From assembly GCA_964540795.1 (NCBI GenBank), contig CAZINX010000008.1, positions 49,262 through 113,261 of the forward strand: DNA of 64,000 nt. The letters run 5' to 3'. Origin of the DNA: Dichotomicrobium sp964540795 (GTDB lineage Bacteria; Pseudomonadota; Alphaproteobacteria; Rhizobiales; Rhodomicrobiaceae). Below are positions 1-8,484 of this stretch, one piece after another; positions within the stretch are counted from its first letter, which is position 1, and each line of letters opens with the position of its first letter. Below the pieces are notes generated by a model. That model had not been told where the DNA came from. It saw nothing but the letters and a program-made list of their open reading frames with translations, and did no database searches. Both the position numbers and the translations under genes were made by a program.

Positions 1-550
1 TGGCAGCGATGGCGGGAAGCACATCGCCCTGCTCGATCACGAACTCGCTCTGGGTGTAGAAGTCCGAGGCCATGACTTTCAGCGGGATCTTGAGATCTGC
101 GAAGGTGCAGTCCAGCTCTTCGGGCATCAGCGCGCGCAGCAACACAATGGGATCGAACATCGCCGGCCGGCGCGGCGTCCACAGCGCGAACAGCTTGCCG
201 GTCTTGCCGTTCATCACGCGGCGAATGACGGCCGTGCGGTTGGAGAACAGCGAGACGCAATAGTCGCGGATTTCCTTGCCGCTGATGCCGACGCAATAGG
301 CCGCGCCGAAGATCGCCCCGATGCTGGTCCCGGCGATGATGCCCGGACGCACGCCCAGTTCGTCAAAGGCTTCCAGCACGATGATATGCGCCAGGCCGCG
401 CGCGCCGCCGCCGCCGAGAGCAAGGCCGAGGCCCGAGGGCGGCGTGCCTGTCACCGCCGTATGCGCCGCGCTTGCGCCGCGCGCCGCGACGCTTCCGCCG
501 TTCTCCGCCGCCGGCTTGCTATCCTCGGCCATCAGCGCATCCCTCTTCAT
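1..550 (-). CDS. Patatin-like phospholipase family protein (C-terminus outside window)
   Basis: Partial gene; about 183 N-terminal residues are visible and the 3' end lies beyond the window edge. After a low-complexity Ala/Gly-rich leader it shows the patatin oxyanion-hole glycine motif (LALGGGGARGLAH) and, about 30 residues on, the nucleophile elbow GTSIG, with the Ser as expected catalytic serine; the partner Asp would be off-window. The family hydrolyses acyl lipids with a Ser-Asp dyad. I chose the ATG at 550 because GGAGAG lies 7 bases upstream; an in-frame ATG at 532 is an alternative. It overlaps the 3' end of purD by about 30 bases, suggesting co-transcription. Substrate is unknown. 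Family assignment is firm. Confidence 0.85.
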   Translation of the reverse strand, partial: MKRDALMAEDSKPAAENGGSVAARGASAAHTAVTGTPPSGLGLALGGGGARGLAHIIVLEAFDELGVRPGIIAGTSIGAIFGAAYCVGISGKEIRDYCVSLFSNRTAVIRRVMNGKTGKLFALWTPRRPAMFDPIVLLRALMPEELDCTFADLKIPLKVMASDFYTQSEFVIEQGDVLPAIAA

Positions 551-1838
551 CGATCATCTCTCCGGCCGTCTCGCGGAGAACGTCGCGCCAGCCGATATCC
601 TGCCGGTAAAATCCTTCCGGCCAGTTGATGCGGCTCACCGCCTCATAGGCGCGGGCCTGCGCCTCCCGCGCCGTCTTGCCCAGCGCCGTGACGCTCAGGA
701 CGCGCCCCCCTGACGCCATTAACTTTCCATGCGCGCGTTTCGTTCCGGCATGGAACACCTCCACGTCATTCATCCCGGCGGCATCCTCGATGCTGCGGAT
801 TTCGCTGCCCTTCTCATAGGCGCCGGGGTAGCCGCGCGTGGCCATGACAACGGTGAGCGCCGTCTCCGCGCGCCATTTCAGGCCGGCCTCGTGCAGCCTG
901 CCGTCGCAAGCGGCCAACAGCACGGGCAGCAGGTCCGATTGCAGGCGCATCATCAGCACCTGCGCCTCCGGATCGCCAAAGCGGACATTGTACTCGATCA
1001 GCTTCGGCCCGTCGGCGGTTATCATCAACCCGGCATAGAGCACGCCGCGATAGGGCGTGCCGCGCGCGGCCATGGCCTTCACGGTCGGAGCAAGGATCTC
1101 CTCCATGACGCGGTCGCACATCTTCGGCGGCATGATCTTGGCGGGGGAATAAGCCCCCATCCCGCCGGTGTTCGGGCCGGTGTCGCCGTCAAAGGCGCGC
1201 TTGTGGTCCTGCGCGGCGACCATCGGCAGGACGGTCTCGCCGTCGACGATGGCGAAGAAGCTGGCTTCCTCGCCCTCCAGACAGTCCTCGATCACCACCT
1301 GCGCGCCGGCCTGCCCGAAAGTGCCGGAAAAGCAGGCATCGATGGCCGCTTCGGCCTCACCGCGGGTCGCGGCGACCGTGACGCCCTTGCCCGCGGCCAG
1401 CCCATCCGCCTTGACGACGAGAGGAAGCGCGCGTTCCGCGATGTGGGCGCGCGCGGCGTCGGCGGTCTCGAATGCCGCATAATCGGCTGTGGGGATGCCC
1501 GCCTCCGCGCACAGGTCTTTCGTGAAGCGTTTCGAGCCTTCGAGTTGGGCGGCAGCCTTCGACGGCCCGAAGACGCGAATGCCCGCCGCCTCCAGCGCGT
1601 CGCCCAGCCCGGCGACCAGCGGCGCTTCCGGCCCGACCACGACAAGGTCGATCGCCTCCTCCCGGCAGAACGCGACGACGTCCTCATGCCGGTCCACATC
1701 GAGCGCGATGCATTGGCCGATTTCCGCGAGGCCCGGATTGCCCGGCGCGCAAAAGAGCTGGGTAAGCAGGGGACTTTGCGACAGCGCCCAGCCGAGTGCG
1801 TGTTCGCGAGCGCCCGAGCCGATCAGAAGCACTTTCAT
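519..1838 (-). CDS. purD: Phosphoribosylamine--glycine ligase (GARS)
   Basis: 439 residues, the normal length for bacterial PurD. It catalyses the ATP-dependent ligation of glycine to 5-phosphoribosylamine, the second step of de novo purine synthesis, in the cytosol. The N-terminus has the GSGAREHAL signature (residues 7-15), GPEAPLVAGL at about 69-78, the ATP-grasp segment KADGLAAGKGV at 143-153 and the NVRFGDPEAQ motif near the metal/ATP site. It is transcribed divergently from xseA, an arrangement common in Rhizobiales, across about 160 bases that must hold both promoters. Its end overlaps the downstream patatin gene. Confidence 0.97.
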   Translation of the reverse strand: MKVLLIGSGAREHALGWALSQSPLLTQLFCAPGNPGLAEIGQCIALDVDRHEDVVAFCREEAIDLVVVGPEAPLVAGLGDALEAAGIRVFGPSKAAAQLEGSKRFTKDLCAEAGIPTADYAAFETADAARAHIAERALPLVVKADGLAAGKGVTVAATRGEAEAAIDACFSGTFGQAGAQVVIEDCLEGEEASFFAIVDGETVLPMVAAQDHKRAFDGDTGPNTGGMGAYSPAKIMPPKMCDRVMEEILAPTVKAMAARGTPYRGVLYAGLMITADGPKLIEYNVRFGDPEAQVLMMRLQSDLLPVLLAACDGRLHEAGLKWRAETALTVVMATRGYPGAYEKGSEIRSIEDAAGMNDVEVFHAGTKRAHGKLMASGGRVLSVTALGKTAREAQARAYEAVSRINWPEGFYRQDIGWRDVLRETAGEMIDEEGCADGRG

Positions 1839-1997
1839 GAGGACAAATCGCTTTTCACCTTTGCCGCCGCCTGCGACGCTTGGCTTTTTCTAAACGGAAA
1901 ACCGCGCCGGCGAAACCGGGAGCGCACGCGCTTTTGGCGATGATGCGCCAAGCCCTTATGTTGGAGGATGCCGTCGCGCCGAGGAACAGGAGGTCCC

Positions 1998-3566
1998 TTG
2001 CCCAGGCCAGCGCCAGCCAGCAACGTCGCGGAATACTCCGTTTCCGAAATCTCCGCCGCCATCAAGCGCACGATGGAGGACACCTATGGATTCGTGCGCG
2101 TGCGCGGGGAGCTGGGGCGGATTTCGCGGCCGGCGTCAGGCCATATCTATCTCGACCTGAAGGACGAACGGGCAGTGCTTGCCGGGGTCATCTGGCGCGG
2201 CACAGCCGGAAAGCTGAAATTCAAGCCCGAGGAAGGGCTGGAGGTCATCGCCACCGGGCGCATCACGACCTATCCCGGCTCGTCAAAATATCAGATTGTC
2301 ATCGAGGCGCTGGAACCGGCGGGCGCGGGCGCGCTGATGGCGCTGCTGGAGGAGCGCAAGCGCAAGCTCGCGGCCGAGGGGCTGTTCGCCGAGGAGCGCA
2401 AGAAGGCGCTGCCCTATCTGCCGCGCGTGATTGGCATCGTCACCTCGCCATCCGGCGCTGTCATCCGCGACATGCTGCACGGCTTCGATGAGCGGTTCCC
2501 CAGTCACATCGTCGTCTGGCCGGTGCGCGTTCAGGGCGAGACCTGCGCTGCGGAAGTGGCAGCGGCAGTGCGCGGCTTCAATGCGCTCGGCCTTGGCGAT
2601 TCCGTGCCGCGTCCGGACTTGCTGATCGTCGCGCGCGGCGGCGGCAGCATCGAGGACCTGTGGGGCTTCAACGAGGAAGCGCCCGTGCGCGCCGTCGCGG
2701 CGAGCGACATTCCGGTGATCTCCGCGGTGGGCCATGAGACCGACTGGACGCTGATCGACCTTGTGGCGGATGCGCGCGCGCCCACCCCAACGAAGGCGGC
2801 GGAATGGGCGGTGCCGCGGCGATCCGATCTGCTGGCGCGCATCGCCGAGATGCGCGAACGGCACCGGCTGGCGATCCATCGGCTGCTGGAAGGGCACCGG
2901 CGCGAGCTGCGCGGACTGGCGCGCGGACTGCCACGGCTCACCGATCTGCTGTCCCTGCCGCGCCAGCGCTTCGATGCGGCGGCCGAACGGCTGGCGCGGG
3001 CGCGCTACACCTATGTCGCGCAGCGGCGCAGCGAGTTGCAGGCGTGGAGCGGGCGGCTGCGTCCCAATCTGCTCACGCAGCGCGCGGCGCAGGCGCGCGA
3101 GCGCCTGAACGTCGCGACGGGCCGCCTGTCTCGCGCCCTCACAGAGCGTGTCACTCGGGAACGCCAACAGTTGGCGGCCTGGTCTGCGCGTTTGCGGCCC
3201 GATCTGTTGACGCAGCGCACCGCACAGGGGCGCGAGCGGGTCGACGTGGCGACGGGCCGGCTGCGCCGCGCAACAAGCGCCGCTGTGAAGCGCGAGCGCC
3301 AGCGGCTCGATGCGCAGGCCCAGCTTCTCCGCGCACTGAGCCACAAGGGCGTGCTGGCGCGCGGCTTCGCCCTTGTCCGCGACGCCGAAGGCCATGCCGT
3401 GCGCTCAGCAGAGGCGGCGCAGGCGCTCGCCTATGTCGATATCGAATTTGCGGACGGCACGGTCGGCGCACATATCGAAAGCAAAGCTGGCAAGCCCGCC
3501 AGATCCGGCGGGCAGCGCAGCGCGGCGCAGTCGGCGAAACCGGCCAAGCAGGGCAAGCTGCTTTGA
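1998..3566 (+). CDS. xseA: Exodeoxyribonuclease VII large subunit
   Basis: 522 residues from a TTG start at 1998, chosen because a perfect AGGAGG sits at 1988-1993 and because the family begins shortly before a VAEYSVSEIS-type segment, seen here at about residues 9-18; an in-frame ATG at 1968 would add ten residues. XseA with XseB degrades single-stranded DNA to oligonucleotides. Domain order is the OB-fold (VRVRGELGRISRPASGHIYLDLKD), the catalytic core with the conserved ARGGGSIEDLWGFN and SAVGHETDWTLIDLVAD motifs, then a long Arg/Leu-rich coiled-coil. The coiled-coil contains two nearly identical 45-residue units (bases 3042-3176 and 3177-3311) preceded by a more diverged third. A Lys/Ala-rich tail follows. 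xseB is not in this window. Confidence 0.96.
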   Translation: MPRPAPASNVAEYSVSEISAAIKRTMEDTYGFVRVRGELGRISRPASGHIYLDLKDERAVLAGVIWRGTAGKLKFKPEEGLEVIATGRITTYPGSSKYQIVIEALEPAGAGALMALLEERKRKLAAEGLFAEERKKALPYLPRVIGIVTSPSGAVIRDMLHGFDERFPSHIVVWPVRVQGETCAAEVAAAVRGFNALGLGDSVPRPDLLIVARGGGSIEDLWGFNEEAPVRAVAASDIPVISAVGHETDWTLIDLVADARAPTPTKAAEWAVPRRSDLLARIAEMRERHRLAIHRLLEGHRRELRGLARGLPRLTDLLSLPRQRFDAAAERLARARYTYVAQRRSELQAWSGRLRPNLLTQRAAQARERLNVATGRLSRALTERVTRERQQLAAWSARLRPDLLTQRTAQGRERVDVATGRLRRATSAAVKRERQRLDAQAQLLRALSHKGVLARGFALVRDAEGHAVRSAEAAQALAYVDIEFADGTVGAHIESKAGKPARSGGQRSAAQSAKPAKQGKLL

Positions 3567-3634
3567 TCGCTCTCGCGCTTTGGCGCGCGGCGCGTTATCG
3601 TGGTTGAAACGGCATCAGAACATCCCGGACCTGC

Positions 3635-3898
3635 ATGAACCGCTACGAGAAATCCTTCGGTCTCACGAAAGAGGCGCGCCTGCGCTACGACGACGGGGAG
3701 TACCACGTGCTGGTGCCCGGCGACTTCGTGCGCTGCGCCGTGACTGGCAAGCGCATCCCGCTGTCGGAGCTGCGTTACTGGAGCGTTGAGCATCAGGAGC
3801 CCTACGCCAGCGCGGCGATCTCGTTCCGCCGCTATCTGGAACTGACCGGGCATCCGCGCGCGGGCGAGTCGCCCAACCCATTCAGCGACGACGACTAA
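3635..3898 (+). CDS. DUF2093 domain-containing protein
   Basis: 87-residue soluble protein recognised as DUF2093 by the segments EARLRYDDGEYHVLVPGDFV and CAVTGKRIPLSELRYWSVE. The family is small, conserved in alphaproteobacteria, frequently near xseA, and of unknown function; a single Cys in the CAVTG segment is conserved. No signal peptide or membrane segment. It follows xseA by 68 bases on the same strand and may be co-transcribed. Its 3' end overlaps the 3' end of the convergent tag gene by four bases. The ribosome binding site is weak. Confidence 0.85.
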   Translation: MNRYEKSFGLTKEARLRYDDGEYHVLVPGDFVRCAVTGKRIPLSELRYWSVEHQEPYASAAISFRRYLELTGHPRAGESPNPFSDDD

Positions 3899-4485
3899 AA
3901 CACCTTGGCGAGGCGCGCGCAGGCGTCGTGACACGGACAGGTGACGAGGTGGTCATTCACCATTCCGATCGACTGCATGTAGGCGTAGGCGAGCGTCGGG
4001 CCGGTGAAGCGGAAGCCGCGATCGCGCAAAGCAGCGGAAAGCTGCTCGCTGAGCGGTGTGGCGGCCGGAACCTCGGCGGGGTCGGCGAAGCGGTTCTGGA
4101 TCGCCTCGCCATCAACGAAATCCCAGAGGAAATCGCGGAGTGTCGTGGTCTCGCGCAGGCGCAGACAGGCCCGCGCGTTGCCCACCACCGCCTCGATCTT
4201 GCGCCGGTTGCGGATGATGCCCGGCTCGGCCACCAGCGCGGCGACCTTGTCGGGGCCGTAGCGTGCCACCGTCTCCGCATCGAAGCCGTCGAACGCGGCG
4301 TTGAAGGCTTCGCGCTTGCGCAGCACTGTCAGCCAGGAAAGCCCGGCCTGAAACACCTCCAGACAGAGTTTCTCGAACAGGGCGGCGTCATCGGTTTTCG
4401 GCACGCCCCATTCTTCGTCGTGATAGGCGATGTAGAGCGGGTCGCTCGTGGTCCAGGCGCACTCGACCGTCCGCGCCCGGCTCAT
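3895..4485 (-). CDS. tag: DNA-3-methyladenine glycosylase I
   Basis: 196 residues, typical for Tag. It excises 3-methyladenine from alkylated DNA as the first step of base-excision repair. Diagnostic features are the N-terminal CAW...DPLYIAYHDEEWG segment (residues 9-27), the helix-hairpin-helix region SWLTVLRKREAFNAAFDGFD, and the C-terminal VNDHLVTCPCH cluster, which with the N-terminal Cys and His supplies the zinc site of this family. Its ATG overlaps the stop codon of ygfZ (ATGA), so the two are translationally coupled in a two-gene operon. Confidence 0.95.
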   Translation of the reverse strand: MSRARTVECAWTTSDPLYIAYHDEEWGVPKTDDAALFEKLCLEVFQAGLSWLTVLRKREAFNAAFDGFDAETVARYGPDKVAALVAEPGIIRNRRKIEAVVGNARACLRLRETTTLRDFLWDFVDGEAIQNRFADPAEVPAATPLSEQLSAALRDRGFRFTGPTLAYAYMQSIGMVNDHLVTCPCHDACARLAKVF

Positions 4486-5366
4486 TCCGCCGGCACGGGG
4501 AAGTCGAACGCCGCCCAGTCCGGCCGGCTCAACTCGACCGGAATATCGCCCGCCTTGATCGCCTCGCCGCGCGACAGCGCCTCGCCCGCCCGGTCAATGC
4601 GCACGAGCGCGAGGCCCCGCCCGTTCGCGGCGGATGTCAGCTTGCCGAGATTGGTCGACCCGGCCGTGACCGCCGTGCCCGGCTCCGGCAGGCCCCGGCC
4701 CCGCACAGCGACGAAGCGCTTGCGCGCCGTGCCGCGGTGATGCATCCGCGAGACGACCTCCTGCCCGACATAGCAGCCCTTGTAAAAATCAACGCCGCCA
4801 AGCTGATCGATGCAGGCGTCATGCGCGAACACCTCGCCGGATTCATAGTCCTTGAACCCCTCCGGCACGCCCTGCGCGATGCGGTGCGCGTCGTAATCCT
4901 TCGGCTCGGCCTGCGTCCAGCCATGCTTCTCGGCGGCCGCGCGGAGCTTGCCCTCCGGGGCGAGCAGTCGGAAGCCCAGCCCTTCCGCACGCGGGTCGGC
5001 GAAGGCATATCCCCCGGCAGGCGCGGCGACATCGCCCGACGCGTCCCAAACGGCGGCAACGGCCAGCTCGTCGGATTTGTCGGCGATCTCCACCTTGGCG
5101 CGCAGCTTGTAAAAGCCAAGGCGGCGCGTGAGATCGGACAGGGCCGCGCGCGCGCAGTCGAGCAGATAGCCGCCGTCGCGGCGCAGCACCAGAAAATCGA
5201 ACAGCACCTTTCCCTGTGGCGTCAGCAGCGCGGTGTAGGTAGCCTCGCCCGGCTTCAGGTTCTCGATATTCTGCGTGACGAGCCCGTGCAAAAACGTTGT
5301 CGCCTCCTCTCCGCTGACGCCGATGACGCCGCGATCAGGCAGAATCGCCAAGCATCCGTTGTTCAT
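4482..5366 (-). CDS. ygfZ: Folate-binding protein YgfZ / CAF17-type iron-sulfur cluster assembly factor
   Basis: 294 residues. The hallmark is the KGCYVGQEVVSRMHHRG segment in the C-terminal third, containing the conserved Cys of the YgfZ/GcvT-like family; the N-terminus has the GEEATTFLHGLVTQNI folate-barrel motif. Homologues help assemble or repair [4Fe-4S] enzymes using tetrahydrofolate. A strong GGGAGGAG binding site sits 8 bases before the ATG. It leads a two-gene operon with tag (four-base overlap) and is divergent from the dihydroorotase gene across 94 bases. Confidence 0.93.
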   Translation of the reverse strand: MNNGCLAILPDRGVIGVSGEEATTFLHGLVTQNIENLKPGEATYTALLTPQGKVLFDFLVLRRDGGYLLDCARAALSDLTRRLGFYKLRAKVEIADKSDELAVAAVWDASGDVAAPAGGYAFADPRAEGLGFRLLAPEGKLRAAAEKHGWTQAEPKDYDAHRIAQGVPEGFKDYESGEVFAHDACIDQLGGVDFYKGCYVGQEVVSRMHHRGTARKRFVAVRGRGLPEPGTAVTAGSTNLGKLTSAANGRGLALVRIDRAGEALSRGEAIKAGDIPVELSRPDWAAFDFPVPAE

Positions 5367-5460
5367 GAACCGCTCTCCTCCCTTGAACCTTACGGCATGA
5401 TTGCGTAAGCGCTGGTAAGCATCAAGAGCGCGCTGCGCCCCATCAGACGTAAGTCATTCC

Positions 5461-6813
5461 ATGACCTCCAGCTATGATCTCGTCGTCGTCAACGGAACCA
5501 TCGTCAATCACGATGGTGTGTGGGAGGGCGACATCGGCGTGCGCGACGGCAAGATCGCCGTGCTCGGGCAGATCGGCGCGCAGGCTGGTGCGGAAGTCAT
5601 CGACGCGCGCGGGCTGCATGTCCTGCCGGGCGTGATCGACAGCCATGTCCATTTCCGAGAGCCGGGCGCGGAGCACAAGGAAGACCTTGAGACCGGCAGT
5701 CGCGCAGCCGTGATGGGCGGCGTGACATCCGTCTTCGAGATGCCCAACACCGCTCCGACGACAACAACGGCTGAGGCGCTCGCCGACAAGTTGCGCCGCG
5801 CCGAAGGGCGGATGTATTGCGACCACGCTTTCTATATCGGCGCGAGCCTGGAGAACATCGGCGCGCTGGAGGCGTTGCAGCATCTGCCAGGCGTTGCGGG
5901 CGTCAAGGTGTTCGCCGGGTCATCGACCGGCAACCTGCTGATCGCGGAGGAGCCGGACCTTGAGCGCGTCTTTGCGCGGCTCACGCGCCGCGCGGCGTTC
6001 CACAGCGAGGACGAGGCCCGGCTGACCGAGCGGCTGGGCGAGCGGCGCGCGGGCGATCCGGCGAGCCACCCCGTCTGGCGTGACCCGAAGGCGGCGCGGG
6101 ACTGCACCGCGTTGCTGCTGCGGCTGGCGCGCACGCACGGCAAGCGCATCCACATCCTGCATGTGACGACCGGCGAGGAGATACCGCTGTTGGCGGCGCA
6201 CAAGGATGTCGCCACGGCGGAAGTCACGCCGCATCATCTCTCGCTGCAGGCGCCGGAGGACTATGAGCGGCTGGGCACGCACGCGCAGATCAACCCGCCG
6301 ATCCGCGACGGCGCGCACCGCGCGGCGCTCTGGGCGGCGATCCGCGACGGCACGATCGACACAATCGGTTCGGATCACGCGCCGCACACGCTGGAGGAGA
6401 AATGGCGGCCGTATCCCGAGTCGCCTTCGGGGATGCCGGGCGTGCAGACGCTGGTGCCGGTGATGCTTGATCACGTCAACGCCGGGCGGCTGAGCTTGCA
6501 GCGCTTCGTCGATCTTGTCTGCCACGCGCCGCAGCGCGTTTACGGCATCGCGGGCAAGGGCCGGATCGCGGCGGGGTATGACGCGGACCTGACGCTGGTC
6601 GATATGGGGCGCGAGGCGGAGATCACCGAAAGCTGGCTGGCGAGCCGCTGCGGCTGGAGCCCCTACACGGGCAAGCGCGTGACAGGCTGGCCGGTCGGCA
6701 CGATCGTGCGCGGACAAGCTGTGATGCGCGATGGCGAACTGATCGGCCCGGCGCTGGGCAAGCCCGCCCGCTTCCTTGAGGCGCTGCCCCTTCAAGGCGC
6801 TCCAGCACGGTAA
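5461..6813 (+). CDS. pyrC: Dihydroorotase-type amidohydrolase (class I)
   Basis: 450 residues, cytosolic TIM-barrel metal hydrolase. Expected metal ligands are seen: H62 and H64 in DSHVHFREPG, K149 in GVKVFAGSS (candidate carboxylated lysine), H181 in HSEDEARL, H234 in HILHVTTGE and D305 in TIGSDHAPHT. Dihydroorotase makes dihydroorotate in pyrimidine synthesis. A lysine at the bridging position is also typical of allantoinase and hydantoinase, so substrate is less certain than family; Rhizobiales genomes normally annotate this protein as dihydroorotase. No pyrimidine genes adjoin it. A palindromic repeat element lies just downstream. Confidence 0.85.
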   Translation: MTSSYDLVVVNGTIVNHDGVWEGDIGVRDGKIAVLGQIGAQAGAEVIDARGLHVLPGVIDSHVHFREPGAEHKEDLETGSRAAVMGGVTSVFEMPNTAPTTTTAEALADKLRRAEGRMYCDHAFYIGASLENIGALEALQHLPGVAGVKVFAGSSTGNLLIAEEPDLERVFARLTRRAAFHSEDEARLTERLGERRAGDPASHPVWRDPKAARDCTALLLRLARTHGKRIHILHVTTGEEIPLLAAHKDVATAEVTPHHLSLQAPEDYERLGTHAQINPPIRDGAHRAALWAAIRDGTIDTIGSDHAPHTLEEKWRPYPESPSGMPGVQTLVPVMLDHVNAGRLSLQRFVDLVCHAPQRVYGIAGKGRIAAGYDADLTLVDMGREAEITESWLASRCGWSPYTGKRVTGWPVGTIVRGQAVMRDGELIGPALGKPARFLEALPLQGAPAR

Positions 6814-6840
6814 TGGATCCGGCTGTGCCGTTTCACCGGC

Positions 6841-6925
6841 GTCGTTGCCGGACTTGATCCGGCAACCCAACCGTTAGGCACGTGAAGTCTTTACGATGGA
6901 TGCCCGTGTCAGGCACGGGCATGAC
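6841..6925. repeat. Alphaproteobacterial palindromic repeat element (two hairpins)
   Basis: The intergenic region after the dihydroorotase holds two perfect 9-bp stems: GTTGCCGGA / TCCGGCAAC at 6844-6852 and 6858-6866, and ATGCCCGTG / CACGGGCAT at 6900-6908 and 6914-6922, joined by about 33 bases. This two-stem layout with 'GATGCCCG...CGGGCATGAC' ends is a dispersed intergenic repeat type seen across Rhizobiales genomes. It could also act as a transcription barrier between the convergent genes either side. Confidence 0.75.
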
Positions 6926-6949
6926 CTGTAAATCGGTCGATGCGCCAGC

Positions 6950-7531
6950 TCACTCGCCTCTGTAGAAAAAGTGCCAGGTGCCGTCCGCGCCGATCCCAAG
7001 GCGAAAATAATCATAGCCCTCTTCGGCCATGCGCTCTGCCTCGGCCGGCGAGACGAGCCGGTAAAGCTCCACCTCCTCCGCCGGCGTCAGATCGCGCACC
7101 CCGCGCACGGCGAAATGCGGCCACACATACATCCGCGTGTCAGGCTGCTGCTCGACGACGTAGCCGGTCGTCAGGATTTCGATGAGCGCCGCCATGATCT
7201 CCCGCCCGTCGCCGTCGGCGGACATGTCGCGCCAGTGCTTGACCGGGTCGTCGACCTTCTCGCCCGCCGCGAGCACCGGCATGATCTCGTTGCGCTCCAG
7301 CACATAGCGCATCTCCTCCAGATTGCCGGAGCTGGCCGCGCGCAGGATCGACACGCGCATGTCCTGAACAGGGGTGGGCAGGGCGCTGACATCGCGCTGC
7401 ACCGGCGGGCGGGCATCGCGTTGCTCAGGCGCATCTTCGGCAGCCAAAGCTGTGGGCGCGAAGCTCACCGCAAGCGTGATCGCTAGGCACAGCGCGCGGA
7501 CTTCGTTAAGACACGAATCATTGATCGGCAT
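6950..7531 (-). CDS. Exported hypothetical protein
   Basis: 193 residues. The N-terminus has a hydrophobic core (ALCLAITLAVSFAPTALA) ending in an AxA-type signal peptidase I site, so export to the periplasm is likely. The mature part is acidic, with a helical segment resembling a single degenerate ankyrin-like helix pair (ILRAASSGNLEEMRYVLERN) and an aromatic C-terminus (DYFRLGIGADGTWHFFY). I do not recognise a named family and assign no function. It is convergent with the dihydroorotase gene. No clear ribosome binding site precedes the ATG at 7531. Confidence 0.7.
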   Translation of the reverse strand: MPINDSCLNEVRALCLAITLAVSFAPTALAAEDAPEQRDARPPVQRDVSALPTPVQDMRVSILRAASSGNLEEMRYVLERNEIMPVLAAGEKVDDPVKHWRDMSADGDGREIMAALIEILTTGYVVEQQPDTRMYVWPHFAVRGVRDLTPAEEVELYRLVSPAEAERMAEEGYDYFRLGIGADGTWHFFYRGE

Positions 7532-7664
7532 GGCGGGTACAGTGTCGGCGTTGTCATCGCGTGGTTAGACGCCTTTGTTATCCCCGTGCGTAGACGAAAG
7601 CGCAAGGCGCGATCGCCGTGCGGGGCATTGGGCGGGGCCGAGAGATTTCAGGGCCGGACAGGCT

Positions 7665-8402
7665 ATGATTTTAGAGACCGCATCGCTGGCGCAAACGGTC
7701 CTCACTGAAACGCAGCTTATCCTGACCGGGCTGCTGATCGGCGTGATCGTCGCCGCGCCGGTCGGGCCAGTGAACGTGCTGTGCATCCAGCGCACGCTGG
7801 AGCGCGGCTTCTGGGCCGGGGTGGCGGCGGGCTTCGGGGCGGTGCTGGGCGACGGGCTGCTCGCGGCGGCGGCCGCCTTCGGCGTTACCGCGATCTCCAA
7901 TCTGACGAGCGACTACCGGACGACGATCCAGCTCATCGGCGGGGCCATCCTGCTGCTGTTTGGCTTGCGGCTCTATTTCGCCGCGCCGCGCGTAGGCGGC
8001 CAGGGGTCGCGCTGGGCGGAGCTGCGGCGCATCGCCGAGACGATCCCCGACATGTTCCGGCCGATGATGCGCTATCAGATCTGGCGGATTGTGCCCCATG
8101 CCAGCGTGATCCCGCAGAGCTTTTTCCTGACGGTGACGAACCCCGGCGCGATTCTCGGGATGTTCGCGATCTTCGGCGGGCTGGGGTCGCTGACCGGCGG
8201 GCTGACCTCCTATCTGGAGGCGTTCACCATCGTTCTGGCGGTCATGTGCGGCAGCCTGCTGTGGTGGGTGGGCTTGTCGCACATCATCTCGACTGTCCGG
8301 CACAAACTGGACGAGCACCGGCTGCAGCGCATCAACCAGATCGCCGGGTGCGTTCTGGTCGGCTTCGGCGCGGTGCTGATCGGGCAGCTTGTGGTGGTCT
8401 GA
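7665..8402 (+). CDS. LysE-family (RhtB-type) translocator
   Basis: 245 residues from the ATG at 7665; an extension to 7575 would add a charged, non-hydrophobic leader and is unlikely. About six membrane segments are apparent, beginning with LILTGLLIGVIVAAPVGPVNVLCIQ, whose APVGPVN turn is the LysE/RhtB signature. The family exports amino acids or related small molecules across the inner membrane. A 60-residue cytoplasmic or periplasmic insert (PRVGGQGSRWAELRRIAE...) separates the two halves. Substrate unknown. It is monocistronic and ends at a strong hairpin. Confidence 0.82.
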   Translation: MILETASLAQTVLTETQLILTGLLIGVIVAAPVGPVNVLCIQRTLERGFWAGVAAGFGAVLGDGLLAAAAAFGVTAISNLTSDYRTTIQLIGGAILLLFGLRLYFAAPRVGGQGSRWAELRRIAETIPDMFRPMMRYQIWRIVPHASVIPQSFFLTVTNPGAILGMFAIFGGLGSLTGGLTSYLEAFTIVLAVMCGSLLWWVGLSHIISTVRHKLDEHRLQRINQIAGCVLVGFGAVLIGQLVVV

Positions 8403-8424
8403 GTGTTCAGTTCACGCGCGATTT

Positions 8425-8478
8425 ATCCGAAAACCTGTCCCCATCCCGGCTCGAAGGCCGGGACAGGCTTTTTCGGAT
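8425..8478. terminator. Bidirectional hairpin terminator between convergent genes
   Basis: A long inverted repeat pairs ATCCGAAAA + CCTGTCC (8425-8440) with GGACAGG + CTTTTTCGGAT (8461-8478); the interior can pair further (CGGC/GCCG). A T-tract follows the GC stem on the plus strand and the AAAA run gives a U-tract on the minus strand. It lies between the LysE-type gene and a convergent small gene, so it probably ends both transcripts. Confidence 0.8.
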
Positions 8479-8484
8479 AGCGCT

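Noticed and set aside
729..1943. 404-residue open frame antisense to purD
   Set aside because: His/Arg/Gly-rich composition typical of complement frames in high-GC genes; PurD is certain on the other strand.
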